From Opitutaceae bacterium (GTDB lineage: Bacteria; Verrucomicrobiota; Verrucomicrobiia; Opitutales; Opitutaceae), in assembly GCA_019634615.1 (NCBI GenBank), contig JAHCAZ010000019.1, positions 1 to 64,000 on the forward strand: DNA of 64,000 nucleotides, written 5' to 3'. A program made the translations under genes and the position numbers. This document shows, one piece after another, positions 9,868 to 19,167 of this stretch. The stretch's first letter is position 1, and every line of letters starts with the position of its first letter. The notes under the pieces were generated by a model. The model was not told the DNA's origin and did no database searches. It saw nothing but the letters and a program-made list of their open reading frames with translations.

Positions 9868-11496
9868 TCAGAACCTCGAGCCGTCGGCCTTGGTGCCGCA
9901 GAGCGAGACCTCGAGCCCGAGCTCGGCGGCGAGCGCGGCCTTGGTGTACATCGCGAGATCGGCCTCCTTGGCGCTGTTGGCGTAGGCGACCTGGATGTGG
10001 TTGGCCATGTGGCGGGCCATCATCTGGTCGCGCGTCACGCCGTAGGTGACGGCGTGCATGATCGGCCACTGCTCCGTCGTCTCCTTCCAGCGGCGCTCGG
10101 TCTCGGCGCGCGGGAGGGTGATGACCTTGGCGCGGCCGAGGTCCATCTTGAGCTTGCCGTTCTCGAGGAAGATGCGGCTCCAGACGATCTCGCCCGGCTT
10201 GGCGATGCCGCGCACGGTGCCGCCGCCGAGGCGGAAGTACATGTAGGGCTGGCGCAGGGAGTCGGTGCCCTTGTAGCCGTCGATGTGGTGGGCCGGGGGC
10301 GCGCTGCCGGAGATGAGGAACACCCAGACGTACTCCTTCGTCGTGCCGCTCTGGTCGAAATCACCCCAGCGCAGGTCGTGCAGGGTGTTCTCGACGGGCT
10401 GGCCGAGGGCCTGGTGCACGCGGTTGGTGAGCAGGCCGTCGAGGCCGGCGCACTCGTCCACCTCGTTGAAATGGGTGAGGGGCTGGCCGTCGCGGATGAT
10501 TTCGCCCTTGGCGTTGGCGACCGGCGGGCGGTCGGAGTTGTTGAGGATGCCCTCGACCAGGTCGGAGGCGGGGAGCAGGTCCTTGAGGCCCTGCTGGTAC
10601 TGGATGCCGATGGACTCGCAGCCGAACTCGTCGGCGATGCGGAGCGCGGCGACGTACGTCTTGCACTGCCAGAGCACCTGTTCCTCGGTGAGTTCGGAGT
10701 CGGGATTCGTGCCGAGGTGGAACTTCATGCCCTTGGCCTTGAGCCAGTCGTAAACCGCGCGGGCCTCGACATCGCTGACCTGCGTGGCGCCATAATAGAG
10801 GGCGGACTGCGAGAGGCGCTCCTTGTAGACGCCGGTCTTGAAGAGCAGCTCGTCGGGGATGATCGCGTTGTACATGCCCATGCAGCCCTCGTCGAAGACG
10901 CCCATGATGGACTTCCGGCGGCGCAGGTCGTCGGCGATCTTCTTGGCGATGGCGCGGGCCTTGGGCGGCACGGCGCTGCGGCCGATGCCCTTGACGTGGG
11001 TCGTCGGGTGCTTGACCGCGCCGGTCTTCAGCCACTTGGCGAGGTTCGTGAGGAAGAAGTCGTCGGTGAAATCGGCGCTCCAGAGCGTCGAGTACTTCAC
11101 GCCGGCCTTGGTCAGCGAGCCGTTGAGGTTGAGCATGCCCACGAGGCCGGGGGCGGTGCCGGACCAGTTGGCCACCGTGAGGATGGGAGCCTGGTGCGAG
11201 ATGAGGCCGTGGAGGATGTGGTGCGAGTACTGCCAGACCGACTCGGCGACGATCAGGGGCGTCTTGGGGTTGATGCCGGCGAAGACCTCCATGCCTTCCT
11301 TCTGGGAGGCGATGAAGCCGTGCTTCATGGCGGGCTTGTAGGGGTGGGCGCGCACGAGCTTGTAGCCGAGGCGGGCGACGGCGGCGGTGAGTTGCTTCTC
11401 CATCGCCTCCTGACCGGACCAGGTCTTCTCGTTGGCGGATTGGCGCAGGTCACCGTTGGCGACGAGCAGGATGGTTTTGGCGGGGGATTTTTTCAT
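9868..11496 (-). CDS. L-fucose/L-arabinose isomerase-like protein
   Basis: A 542-residue cytoplasmic protein resembling the fucose/arabinose isomerase superfamily in length and layout: an N-terminal Rossmann-type segment ([14 protein letters not shown]), a middle domain with [15 protein letters not shown], where a metal-ligand Glu is expected, and a C-terminal barrel-like part with [10 protein letters not shown]. Such enzymes interconvert aldoses and ketoses using manganese. It is divergent from an AraC regulator (95-bp gap), the common layout for an inducible sugar gene. No kinase or aldolase for fuculose/ribulose is adjacent, so the actual sugar is open. Family assignment is by recognition, not by search. 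Confidence 0.7.
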   Translation of the reverse strand: MKKSPAKTILLVANGDLRQSANEKTWSGQEAMEKQLTAAVARLGYKLVRAHPYKPAMKHGFIASQKEGMEVFAGINPKTPLIVAESVWQYSHHILHGLISHQAPILTVANWSGTAPGLVGMLNLNGSLTKAGVKYSTLWSADFTDDFFLTNLAKWLKTGAVKHPTTHVKGIGRSAVPPKARAIAKKIADDLRRRKSIMGVFDEGCMGMYNAIIPDELLFKTGVYKERLSQSALYYGATQVSDVEARAVYDWLKAKGMKFHLGTNPDSELTEEQVLWQCKTYVAALRIADEFGCESIGIQYQQGLKDLLPASDLVEGILNNSDRPPVANAKGEIIRDGQPLTHFNEVDECAGLDGLLTNRVHQALGQPVENTLHDLRWGDFDQSGTTKEYVWVFLISGSAPPAHHIDGYKGTDSLRQPYMYFRLGGGTVRGIAKPGEIVWSRIFLENGKLKMDLGRAKVITLPRAETERRWKETTEQWPIMHAVTYGVTRDQMMARHMANHIQVAYANSAKEADLAMYTKAALAAELGLEVSLCGTKADGSRF

Positions 11497-11590
11497 GAGG
11501 AGTACGAGTTACTAGATAAAATCGGCGGCCTCGATGCCGCCCGGAAAGCCGGCGGAATCGTGATTATGCACTGGCGCAGCGGCATCCGGA

Positions 11591-12493
11591 ATGGATACTT
11601 TGCGAAAAGGCATGGATAATATCGGCAACACCGGGGCCCGCGCGCTCCTGTCCCAGCAGGTCAGCCGGGCGCGGTATTTCTTCCTGAATCTCGCGCCGGC
11701 CCGCGGGGCGCGGATCGGCCCGGCGCTGGGCGGCCGGGAGTTGTGCAATCCCGACTACCGCGTGGACCGCGAGGTGTACGCCTACGCCGGGTTCGAATAC
11801 GTGGCGGAGGGGGCGGGGCGCGTGGAACTCGACGGCGTCGGCCATCCGCTCGCCCCCGGTTCGGTCTTCGCCTACGACCGCACCACCCGGTGCGCGATCC
11901 ACACCGATCCGGCGCGCCCGATGGTAAAGTACTTCGTGTGCCTGGCCGGCGCGAAGGCGGGGCGCCGCCTCGCCCAGGCCGGCGTCGCCCCGGGGCGCGT
12001 CCTGCTGCTGGCCGCCCATGCGGAGCTGCGCGGCCTGTTCGAGGACCTGATCCACGAGGGCGAGCGCCGCGGGCGGCTGGCGAAGGCGCTGTGCGCGACC
12101 CGGCTCGAGCTCCTGCTCCTCAAGGTCGAGGAGCACGTCCGCCAGGGCGCCCACGGTGGCGACCCGGCGCGGGAGCGATACCTGCGCTGCCGCACCCTCA
12201 TCGAGGAGCGCGCGGAGCAGCTCGCCACGTTGGAGGAGATCGCCGCGGCCGCCGGTCTGGAGGTGTCGAGCGTGTGCCGGCTCTTCCGGCGCTACCACGA
12301 CTGCAGCCCCTACCAGCACCTGTTGCGCCGCAAGATGACCCTCGCTGCCGAACACCTCGTCGAGAACGGCGGCCTGGTGAAGGAGGCGGCACAACGCGTG
12401 GGCTTCGCGGACCCCTATCACTTTTCCCGGTGCTTCAAGGCGGTCCACGGCGTCGCCCCCCGCGACCTGCTCCGCTACCGCCGCGCCGGCTGA
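11591..12493 (+). CDS. AraC/XylS family transcriptional regulator
   Basis: A 300-residue regulator. The N-terminal half (about 30-190) has a cupin-like ligand-binding pattern ([38 protein letters not shown]). The C-terminal half has two helix-turn-helix units: [21 protein letters not shown] near residue 213 and [21 protein letters not shown] near 260. ATG 11591 is used; an in-frame ATG at 11612 is possible. It is divergent from the isomerase-like gene, so it probably controls that gene and perhaps the SDR downstream (start 12567). Ligand unknown. Confidence 0.92.
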   Translation: MDTLRKGMDNIGNTGARALLSQQVSRARYFFLNLAPARGARIGPALGGRELCNPDYRVDREVYAYAGFEYVAEGAGRVELDGVGHPLAPGSVFAYDRTTRCAIHTDPARPMVKYFVCLAGAKAGRRLAQAGVAPGRVLLLAAHAELRGLFEDLIHEGERRGRLAKALCATRLELLLLKVEEHVRQGAHGGDPARERYLRCRTLIEERAEQLATLEEIAAAAGLEVSSVCRLFRRYHDCSPYQHLLRRKMTLAAEHLVENGGLVKEAAQRVGFADPYHFSRCFKAVHGVAPRDLLRYRRAG

Positions 12494-12566
12494 AGGCGGT
12501 CGGACCGTTCGGCGGGTGCATTCCGACATTGCCCGGCGCGCAGGGGATCGTTTCGCTGGGCGGCCT

Positions 12567-13349
12567 ATGGCCCAGAAAACCGCTCTCGTCACCGGCGCAT
12601 CGCGCGGCATTGGCCGCGGCATCGCCCTCGAACTCGCCCGCGCGGGCTGCCGCGTGGCCATCAATTATGCCGGCAACGCCGAGGCGGCCGCCGAGGCGCT
12701 GGCGCTGGTCAAGGCGGCGGGGGGCGACGGCTTCACCGTGCAGGGCGACGTCGCCGTGGCTGCCGACCGCGAGCGGCTCGTGGCCGAGACGGTGGCGAAG
12801 TTCGGGCGCATCGACCTGCACGTGAACAACGCCGGCGTGGCGCCCAAGGTGCGCGCGGACCTGCTCGACGCGGGCGAGGAGAGCTTCGACCGCCTCTACG
12901 CGATCAACCTCAAGGGTCCGTTCTTCCTCTCCCAGCTCGTGGCGAAGCAGATGCTCAAGCAGGCGCCCGACGCCGAGGGTTTCCGCGGCCGCATCGTCAA
13001 CATCACCTCGATCTCGGTCTATACCGCCTCGATCAACCGCGGCGACTACTGCATGGTGAAGGCCGGGCTGGCGATGATGACCAAGCTCTTTGCCGACCGC
13101 CTCGCGAACGACGGCATCAACGTCTACGAGATCCGCCCCGGCGTGATCGCGACCGACATGACCGGCGCCGTGAAGGAGAAGTACGACAAGCTCATCATCC
13201 ACGACGAGCGCGGCATCATGCCCATCCGCCGCTGGGGCAAGCCCGAGGACATCGGCCGCGCCGTGCGCGCAATCGCCGAGGACCGCTTCCCGTACTCCAC
13301 GGGGGCCTGTTTCGACATCGACGGCGGCTTCCACCTGCACCGGCTCTGA
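12567..13349 (+). CDS. Short-chain dehydrogenase/reductase (3-ketoacyl-reductase type)
   Basis: A 260-residue classical SDR. Visible are the cofactor loop [10 protein letters not shown] near the N terminus, NNAG, the catalytic Ser in NITSIS, and the Tyr/Lys pair in YCMVK; the C-terminal [10 protein letters not shown] is typical of sugar or cyclitol dehydrogenases. ATG 12567 is chosen because the sequence in front is not conserved-looking. It lies 73 bp after the AraC gene, and its likely role is a sugar or sugar-acid dehydrogenase in the same pathway. 3-ketoacyl-ACP reductase is the alternative, but no fatty-acid genes are near. Confidence 0.88.
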   Translation: MAQKTALVTGASRGIGRGIALELARAGCRVAINYAGNAEAAAEALALVKAAGGDGFTVQGDVAVAADRERLVAETVAKFGRIDLHVNNAGVAPKVRADLLDAGEESFDRLYAINLKGPFFLSQLVAKQMLKQAPDAEGFRGRIVNITSISVYTASINRGDYCMVKAGLAMMTKLFADRLANDGINVYEIRPGVIATDMTGAVKEKYDKLIIHDERGIMPIRRWGKPEDIGRAVRAIAEDRFPYSTGACFDIDGGFHLHRL

Positions 13350-13355
13350 CCTTTC

Positions 13356-15989
13356 ATGAATCCTTGCCGGCCGGCCGCCATTCTTGCCGTGCTCATTGCC
13401 CCGGTCTGCTGGGGGCAGGTGCGACTGCTGAATGAGACCGGCACCGGCGCCGAACCGGTGGCGGGTCTGATCGAGGGGGCGCCGGCTCTCGCCCGCGACG
13501 GCAAATTAGTCGCGGTCGAGGCCGGTGGACGTTTTCGGTTTGAACCAGGCGGTACCTTTGCAGACGCGCAGACCGACTGCGACGTTGTCTACCAGCTCGT
13601 ACGCCGCCTCGACACCACTCGTCCGCAAAAACCCTCGCAGTACTTCGTAAATGTTTGGGTGACGCTCAAGCCGCGAGCCGACGCAACCGCGTTGTATGTC
13701 GTATTCGGGTGGGAATCAGCCGCGGGGCTGCGGCATGTGAGCTTCAGACCGATCGTGCTGGCTCAGGATAAGGATCGGACGGTCTCAGAGCGTCTGGAGA
13801 TCGACGACGATGAACTAGATGGTTCGCTACGCCTGCATGTATTTCGCGGGGGCCAGGAGTTGCCACAGGCTGGCACCCGGGGCTCGCTCGCACCGAGCCG
13901 GGTGCTGAGCCTGGTTCAGTCCAACGACCTCGCCGGCCTCAAGGCGCTCGATCCGGCCGGCCTGCGGCAGGCGGCACGAGGGTTGAAAGCAGAGCAGGTC
14001 AATGCGGTGGTACGGCTCGGCAATGCGCAGATCCTCGATTTCCTGATTGCGGCCGGCATGGACCTCGGCGGGCGCGACTCCCAGAAACGCACCGCCCTCT
14101 TCGCCGCCGTAGAGAGCGGCCGACTCGAGGCGGTCAGGCGATTGATTCAGGCGAAAGTGCCGGTTGAAGCAACCTTCTGGGACGGTTCCACGCCGTTGAC
14201 GATGGCCAGCTTTTGCGGGCACACGGAAATCGTAAGCACGTTGCTGCAGGCCGGGGCCAAGCCCGACAAGATCAACAAATACGATGAAACCGCGCTCAGT
14301 CTCGCCGCAGAGCACGGCCATGCTGACATCGTCAACCTGCTCCTCGACGCCGGTGCCAAGTGGCCCAAGCGGCCTGAGGACCGGGCCGAGTTGCTCGCGC
14401 ATGCGCTCAAGGGCGGTCATTTGGAACTGACCGAACGCCTCCTCGGGACCGGCCTCGACCTCAACCGGGATAACCACGGGGTGATGCCGCTCGTCGTCGC
14501 CGTCAAACATAGCCAGGTTCCCCAGATTGCGTGGCTGCTTGAGCGCGGCGCCGATCCCAACGCTGCCAATCCGGGCAAGATGACGCCGCTCATGATCGCG
14601 GCGATGAATGACCGGCTGGATGTGCTGCACCAGTTGATCGCGGCCGGCGCCGACGTCGATCGAACCATGGAAGACGGCCGGTCCGCGCTTGTGATCGCTT
14701 GGGAAAACGATTCGCGGAAGGCCGTCGGGGTGTTGGAGCGGGTCGGCGCATCGACTGCTCCCCTGGCTACCAGCGGATCCGCGGCCCTGTGCCTGGCCCT
14801 CACCCGTGGAGACATCGCCGCTGCGCGCAGACTTGGCGAACTCGGCGCCAGGCTGGTGCGCAACAAGCCGGCCAAGGATTCAATCCTGGTTGCGGCGGTG
14901 GCGGCTGGGTTGGACCAGGTTGTGACCGATGCTCTGACGGGCGGCTGGACGCTGGACGAGGCGCTCCTCGACGGCTGGACCCTGGCTGGCATCGCGGAGT
15001 GGTATCAACAGGAGAACGTCGCCGCCGCGTTGCGCGCGGCAAATGGCGGCGTCCAGCCGTCCGTGAGATCGGTCGTGGCCCGGGGTGCGAGCAAGGACGA
15101 TCCGTTGATTACGACTGCTCGCCGGGCGCCGCGCTATCCTGTGAATCTTGTCGCGGAGAAGGCGGAGGGTGAGGCCACCGTAGTGGCATTCGTCAATCCG
15201 GCGGGCGAGATCGTGATGCCAAAGGTCCTAAAGGCCGATCGCCCCGAATTTGGCATCGAGGCGGTCAAGGCCGCATATGGCTGGAGATTTGCCCCCTCGG
15301 TCGCTAAGCCTCCCGTTTGGCGCCGCGTGGAAATGCCCTTCCGCTTCAAGCGTCCCGAGCTCTTTCACATCACGAAGTATGCGGCCAATCAAGTTGATCA
15401 ACGGCCTGTGCCCGTGACACAGGAGCCGCCCGTCGTGCCGCCGGAATTGGCCGAACGCAAGGACCTCGCCCTCATGGAAGTTCTGATCGACGATACCGGC
15501 GGGGTCTATTCGGCGAAGACGATCGCGATCACGGATGAGCGCTGGAAGGAACCGGTCGAAGCGGCGGTGAAGGGATGGACCTACCGCCCGGGCATCAAGG
15601 CCGACAAGACGGTGTGGACCAAATACGTGGTGTTCGTCATGCTGCCGGAGGGACGGTCGCTCATGGCAGGCAGCCTGTCCGCATCGCTCGAGCCTGTCGA
15701 TCCGGCCACCCGGATGCCGCGCGTAAAGCAGCTCTTGCTGCCCAAACTACCCGACGAATTGAAACAAAAGCCGCTCACCCACATTGCCTACGTCACGTTC
15801 GACATTGATCGTGAAGGTAATGCGGTTAGGGTCCGCGTTGTTGCGGCGTCGTCACCTCTATTGGAAAAGAACATCCTTGAGGCTGCCAAGACGTGGTGGT
15901 TCGAACCCGCCGAAAAGGGTGGCAAGATCCTGCGCACGCCCGTCATCGCTCCCATCATCTTGAAGGCGCCTGGTGCGGATCCCTACTGA
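13356..15989 (+). CDS. Exported ankyrin-repeat protein with three TonB_C-like modules
   Basis: An 877-residue protein with a signal peptide (MNPCRPAAILAVLIAPVCWG). After a beta-rich N-terminal domain (to about residue 190), ankyrin repeats run from about 220 to 460, for example KRTALFAAVESGRLEAVRRL and DETALSLAAEHGHADIVNLL. The C-terminal third holds three stretches like the TonB C-terminal fold: about 590-663 (APRYPVNL...EGEATVVAFV...YGWRFAPS), 695-762 and 795-870. No proline-rich TonB spacer or membrane anchor is present. It starts 6 bp after the SDR stop but belongs to an unrelated function. Codon use is slightly less GC-rich than its neighbours. Confidence 0.8.
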   Translation: MNPCRPAAILAVLIAPVCWGQVRLLNETGTGAEPVAGLIEGAPALARDGKLVAVEAGGRFRFEPGGTFADAQTDCDVVYQLVRRLDTTRPQKPSQYFVNVWVTLKPRADATALYVVFGWESAAGLRHVSFRPIVLAQDKDRTVSERLEIDDDELDGSLRLHVFRGGQELPQAGTRGSLAPSRVLSLVQSNDLAGLKALDPAGLRQAARGLKAEQVNAVVRLGNAQILDFLIAAGMDLGGRDSQKRTALFAAVESGRLEAVRRLIQAKVPVEATFWDGSTPLTMASFCGHTEIVSTLLQAGAKPDKINKYDETALSLAAEHGHADIVNLLLDAGAKWPKRPEDRAELLAHALKGGHLELTERLLGTGLDLNRDNHGVMPLVVAVKHSQVPQIAWLLERGADPNAANPGKMTPLMIAAMNDRLDVLHQLIAAGADVDRTMEDGRSALVIAWENDSRKAVGVLERVGASTAPLATSGSAALCLALTRGDIAAARRLGELGARLVRNKPAKDSILVAAVAAGLDQVVTDALTGGWTLDEALLDGWTLAGIAEWYQQENVAAALRAANGGVQPSVRSVVARGASKDDPLITTARRAPRYPVNLVAEKAEGEATVVAFVNPAGEIVMPKVLKADRPEFGIEAVKAAYGWRFAPSVAKPPVWRRVEMPFRFKRPELFHITKYAANQVDQRPVPVTQEPPVVPPELAERKDLALMEVLIDDTGGVYSAKTIAITDERWKEPVEAAVKGWTYRPGIKADKTVWTKYVVFVMLPEGRSLMAGSLSASLEPVDPATRMPRVKQLLLPKLPDELKQKPLTHIAYVTFDIDREGNAVRVRVVAASSPLLEKNILEAAKTWWFEPAEKGGKILRTPVIAPIILKAPGADPY

Positions 15990-16445
15990 CAAGGCCGGCG
16001 GCGGACCCGATTTGGCCGCCGGGCGGCGTGCGCCTGTGCGCATTTTGTCCGGCCTATTAAGGCAAGTGGGAAGGATTCCCGGGTAAAAACCAGTAATCGT
16101 GCACGATTTGGTATTACCCGGGGTAATTATTCGCCGCCACAATAGGTAGGTGATTGACGCAGCCGGCACCACAACCCCTAGTGGTGCTCCTCGATTTGCT
16201 CTTTGGCCAAACTGCTCCGGGAGGGGCGTTTCCAAACGTCGGTCACCCATGTTCACACCCTCATCGTCCCCCCAATCCAGCCCAGGCACCGCGACGCGGT
16301 CTCCGGGTGGTCGGGGGTGTGAAACCGGTCATCGAACTTTGCCGATTGGCCCGGGCAAATGGGCCGCTGGTCCGGGCTGGTGATCCAGCCTTCGGTCGCG
16401 GCCTTGCCCCTTCTGCCAGCGTGTGAACCCGTCCGCCATTTTCCC
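15990..16445 (+). promoter_or_regulatory. 456-bp structured leader region upstream of nrdJ
   Basis: No credible gene is present. The arm 16078-16086 (CCCGGGTAA) pairs perfectly with 16114-16122 to form a long hairpin with inner pairs ACCA/TGGT and ATCG/CGAT. Positions 16113-16119 (ATTACCC) also pair perfectly with 16121-16127 (GGGTAAT), and the two folds exclude each other. Further down, TTCACACCC (16252-16260) pairs with GGGTGTGAA (16315-16323). No match to the cobalamin-riboswitch consensus was recognised. The function is inferred only from position and pairing. Confidence 0.45.
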
Positions 16446-18980
16446 ATGAATTCCACTCAACTTTCCGATCTCGAAGAACCCGAAACCGCCAGCGCGAACC
16501 AGCCCGAGCTGGAACGCAAGGGCGCCGAGCTGCTGAGCCGCGCCATCCCCGCCGCCGCCCGCCTGGTGGCGAAGCGCGACGGTTCGCGGATGCGTTTCGA
16601 CCTGAACAAGATCACGCGCGCCATCGCGCTCGCGTTCCACGAGGTCCGCACCGACAACGCCCCCAACGCCTACCGCGACGACGCGCTGGCGTGCTACGGC
16701 CTGCAGAGTTCCGACTTCGCCGAGGTCACCCGCATCGCCGCCGGCGTGTCGCAGATGCTGGAGCTCTACTACCGCGACGGCCGCCACCCGACGATCGAGC
16801 AGGTGCAGGATGCGGTCGAGAAGGCGATCGCCGCCGCCGGCCAGTGGGAGGTCGCCCGCGCCTACATGCTGTACCGGGCGCGCCATGCCGAGCGCCGCCT
16901 CACCGCCTACGCCAACAACGGGCTCTCCGACTACATCGCGATGGCGAAGTACGCCCGCTACCGGCCCGAGCTGGGCCGCCGCGAGATCTTCACCGAGGGC
17001 GTGGAGCGCGTGCGCGACATGCACCTCCAGTTCTTCGCCGCCAAGCTCGAGCGGCGCCTGCCGGCCGAGCTGCCCGCCGACGTGGCCGAGCTCGCCGGCG
17101 CCAAGGCCGATCTCCTCCAGCGCGCCTGGGGCGGGGCGGACCTCGCCGGCATCATCCGCGACGCCTTCGCCCAGGTCGCGGCCAAGAAGGTGCTCCCGAG
17201 CATGCGCTCGATGCAGTTCGGCGGCGAGGCGATCCTCCGCAACCACAGCCGGATGTTCAACTGCAGCTTCTCGAACGTCGACCGGGTCGAGTTCTTCCGC
17301 GAGTATTTCTACCTCCTCCTGAGCGGCTGCGGCGTCGGTTTCTCGGTGCAGAAGCACCACATCGCCCTCCTGCCGCCGCTGCCGGCCCGCGCCCCCGAGC
17401 ACGACCTGCCGGTGGTGCATCATCACATCGAGGACACGATCGAGGGCTGGGCCGACGGCCTCCACGCGCTGTTCCAGTCGTACCTCAACGGCGCCAAGGT
17501 CGAATTCGACTTCTCCGCCATCCGCCCGCGCGGCTCCCCGCTGCGCACCTCCGGCGGCAAGGCCCCCGGCCATCTCCCGCTCAAGAAGGCGCTCGCCCGC
17601 GTCGAGGGCATCCTCGAGCAGGCCGCCGGCCGCGCCCTCCGGCCGATCGAGGTCTACGACATCTGCATGTTCATCGCCAAGGCCGTGCTCGCCGGCGGCA
17701 TCCGCCGCTCGGCCACGATCTGCCTCTTCTCGCCCGACGACGAGGAGATGATGAACGCGAAGACCGGCAACTGGTTCGAGCAGAACCCGCAGCGCTCCGC
17801 CTCCAATAATTCCGCCGTCCTCGCGCGCAAGGACGACAACGCCGAGAACTTCCGCAAGCTCTTCAAGGCCCAGAAGGAATTCGGCGAACCCGGGTTCTAC
17901 TTCTGCGACAACCCCGACGCCGGCTGCAACCCCTGCGCCGAGATCAGCCTCCTCCCGGTCGTCGACTGGGAACTCTCGCCGGCCGAGCTGGGCGACCTCT
18001 ACCGCTACGGCTACAAGGGCGACCTCCCCGGCACGACCCGCCTCTCCGGCTTCCAGCACTGCAACCTGACTACCATCAACGGCCACGCGGCCGTGTCCGA
18101 GACCGCCTTCTACAAGGCCTGCCTCGCCGCCACGGCCATCGGCACGATCCAGGCGGCGTACACGGACATGCCGTACCTCGGCCCCGTCACCCGCCTGATC
18201 AACGAGCACGACTCACTCCTCGGCGTCTCCATCTGCGGGTTCATGGACAACCCCGGCGTGCTGTTCGACCAGCAGATCCTGAAGCAGGGCGCCAGCCTCT
18301 GCCGCGCCGCCAACAAGCTCATCGCGAGCCTGATCGACATCCGCCCGGCCGCGAAGATCTGCACCTGCAAGCCCGAGGGCACCGCCTCGCTGATCCTGAA
18401 TGCCGCCTCCGGCATCCACCCGCACCACGCCCGCCGTTACTTCCGCCGCGTGCAGGCCAACCGCAAGGAGCCCGTCTACACGTTCTTCAAGTCGGTCAAC
18501 CCGCAGATGACCGAGGTCTCGGTCTACAATCCGGACACCGACGACGTCATCACCTTCCCGATCGAGGCCCCCAAGAAGGCCATCCTGCGCAAGGACCTCA
18601 CCGCCGTGCAGTTCCTCGAGCTGGTCAAGCTCGTGCAGACCTGCTGGGTCATCCCGGGCGGCGACCCGGCGTCGCGTTCGCCCAGCCTGCACCACAACGT
18701 CTCCAACACCTGCAACGTGCGGGCCGACGAGTGGGACCTCGTGTCCGACTTCATCTGGAACAACCGGAGTTTCTTCACCGGCATCTCGCTGCTCCAGGAG
18801 GCGGGCGACAAGGCCTACGCCCAGGCGCCGCGCGAGGAAGTCACGACTGAGGGCGACGTGCACAAGTGGAACTCCCTGCGGCCCTACCGCGTGGACTACA
18901 CCCAGATGCGCGAGGCGTCCGACGAGACCGACCTCAAGGCCGCACCGGCGTGCGCCGGCGGCGCCTGCGAGTTGGTCTGA
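16446..18980 (+). CDS. nrdJ: Class II (adenosylcobalamin-dependent) ribonucleotide reductase, monomeric type
   Basis: An 844-residue enzyme making deoxyribonucleotides without oxygen dependence, using B12. An N-terminal ATP-cone-like segment starts near residue 41 (KRDGSRMRFDLNKITRAI). The active-site pieces are Cys273 (FNCSF), the radical-site Cys497 in NPCAEI, and GGIRRSATI. The C-terminal cysteine pair C836/C841 (CAGGAC) is the swinging redox pair that re-reduces the site. ATG 16446 is chosen; a start at 16359 would add 29 unlikely residues. No thioredoxin or NrdR gene is adjacent. The upstream 456 bp can fold (see leader entry). Confidence 0.9.
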   Translation: MNSTQLSDLEEPETASANQPELERKGAELLSRAIPAAARLVAKRDGSRMRFDLNKITRAIALAFHEVRTDNAPNAYRDDALACYGLQSSDFAEVTRIAAGVSQMLELYYRDGRHPTIEQVQDAVEKAIAAAGQWEVARAYMLYRARHAERRLTAYANNGLSDYIAMAKYARYRPELGRREIFTEGVERVRDMHLQFFAAKLERRLPAELPADVAELAGAKADLLQRAWGGADLAGIIRDAFAQVAAKKVLPSMRSMQFGGEAILRNHSRMFNCSFSNVDRVEFFREYFYLLLSGCGVGFSVQKHHIALLPPLPARAPEHDLPVVHHHIEDTIEGWADGLHALFQSYLNGAKVEFDFSAIRPRGSPLRTSGGKAPGHLPLKKALARVEGILEQAAGRALRPIEVYDICMFIAKAVLAGGIRRSATICLFSPDDEEMMNAKTGNWFEQNPQRSASNNSAVLARKDDNAENFRKLFKAQKEFGEPGFYFCDNPDAGCNPCAEISLLPVVDWELSPAELGDLYRYGYKGDLPGTTRLSGFQHCNLTTINGHAAVSETAFYKACLAATAIGTIQAAYTDMPYLGPVTRLINEHDSLLGVSICGFMDNPGVLFDQQILKQGASLCRAANKLIASLIDIRPAAKICTCKPEGTASLILNAASGIHPHHARRYFRRVQANRKEPVYTFFKSVNPQMTEVSVYNPDTDDVITFPIEAPKKAILRKDLTAVQFLELVKLVQTCWVIPGGDPASRSPSLHHNVSNTCNVRADEWDLVSDFIWNNRSFFTGISLLQEAGDKAYAQAPREEVTTEGDVHKWNSLRPYRVDYTQMREASDETDLKAAPACAGGACELV

Positions 18981-19017
18981 GCCGAACGGGCCTCTCGCGA
19001 AGGCCGCGGAGAGAGTA

Positions 19018-19095
19018 ACCACTGATGAACACTGATTCCCACTGAATGGATGGGAATTCCGGATAGATCAGTGCTCATCAGTGTGCATCAGTGGT
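19018..19095. repeat. Near-perfect 19-bp inverted repeat (ACCACTGATGAACACTGAT)
   Basis: The left arm 19018-19036 and right arm 19077-19095 match at 18 of 19 positions after reverse complement. Additional ATCAGTG/CACTGA half-units lie in the 40-bp centre, so several folds are possible. It lies between nrdJ and rlmM and may end the nrdJ transcript. Confidence 0.75.
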
Positions 19096-19167
19096 GACAC
19101 CTCCGTGCTCCGCGTGAGCCCGGTTTGAGATCGACGCCCACGCGGTCACTCGGCCACGGTTCGCGGC

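Noticed and set aside
8467..11619. Plus-strand open frame of 1050 codons opposite glycerate kinase and the isomerase-like gene
   Set aside because: Shadow frame: Val/Asp/Gly-rich without motifs, while the minus strand encodes recognised enzymes.
15990..16445. Cobalamin riboswitch upstream of nrdJ
   Set aside because: The typical GCCACTG box and the three-way core were not recognised, so only a generic structured leader is annotated.
16329..18209. Minus-strand open frame of 626 codons opposite nrdJ
   Set aside because: No motifs; nrdJ motifs on plus strand are unambiguous.
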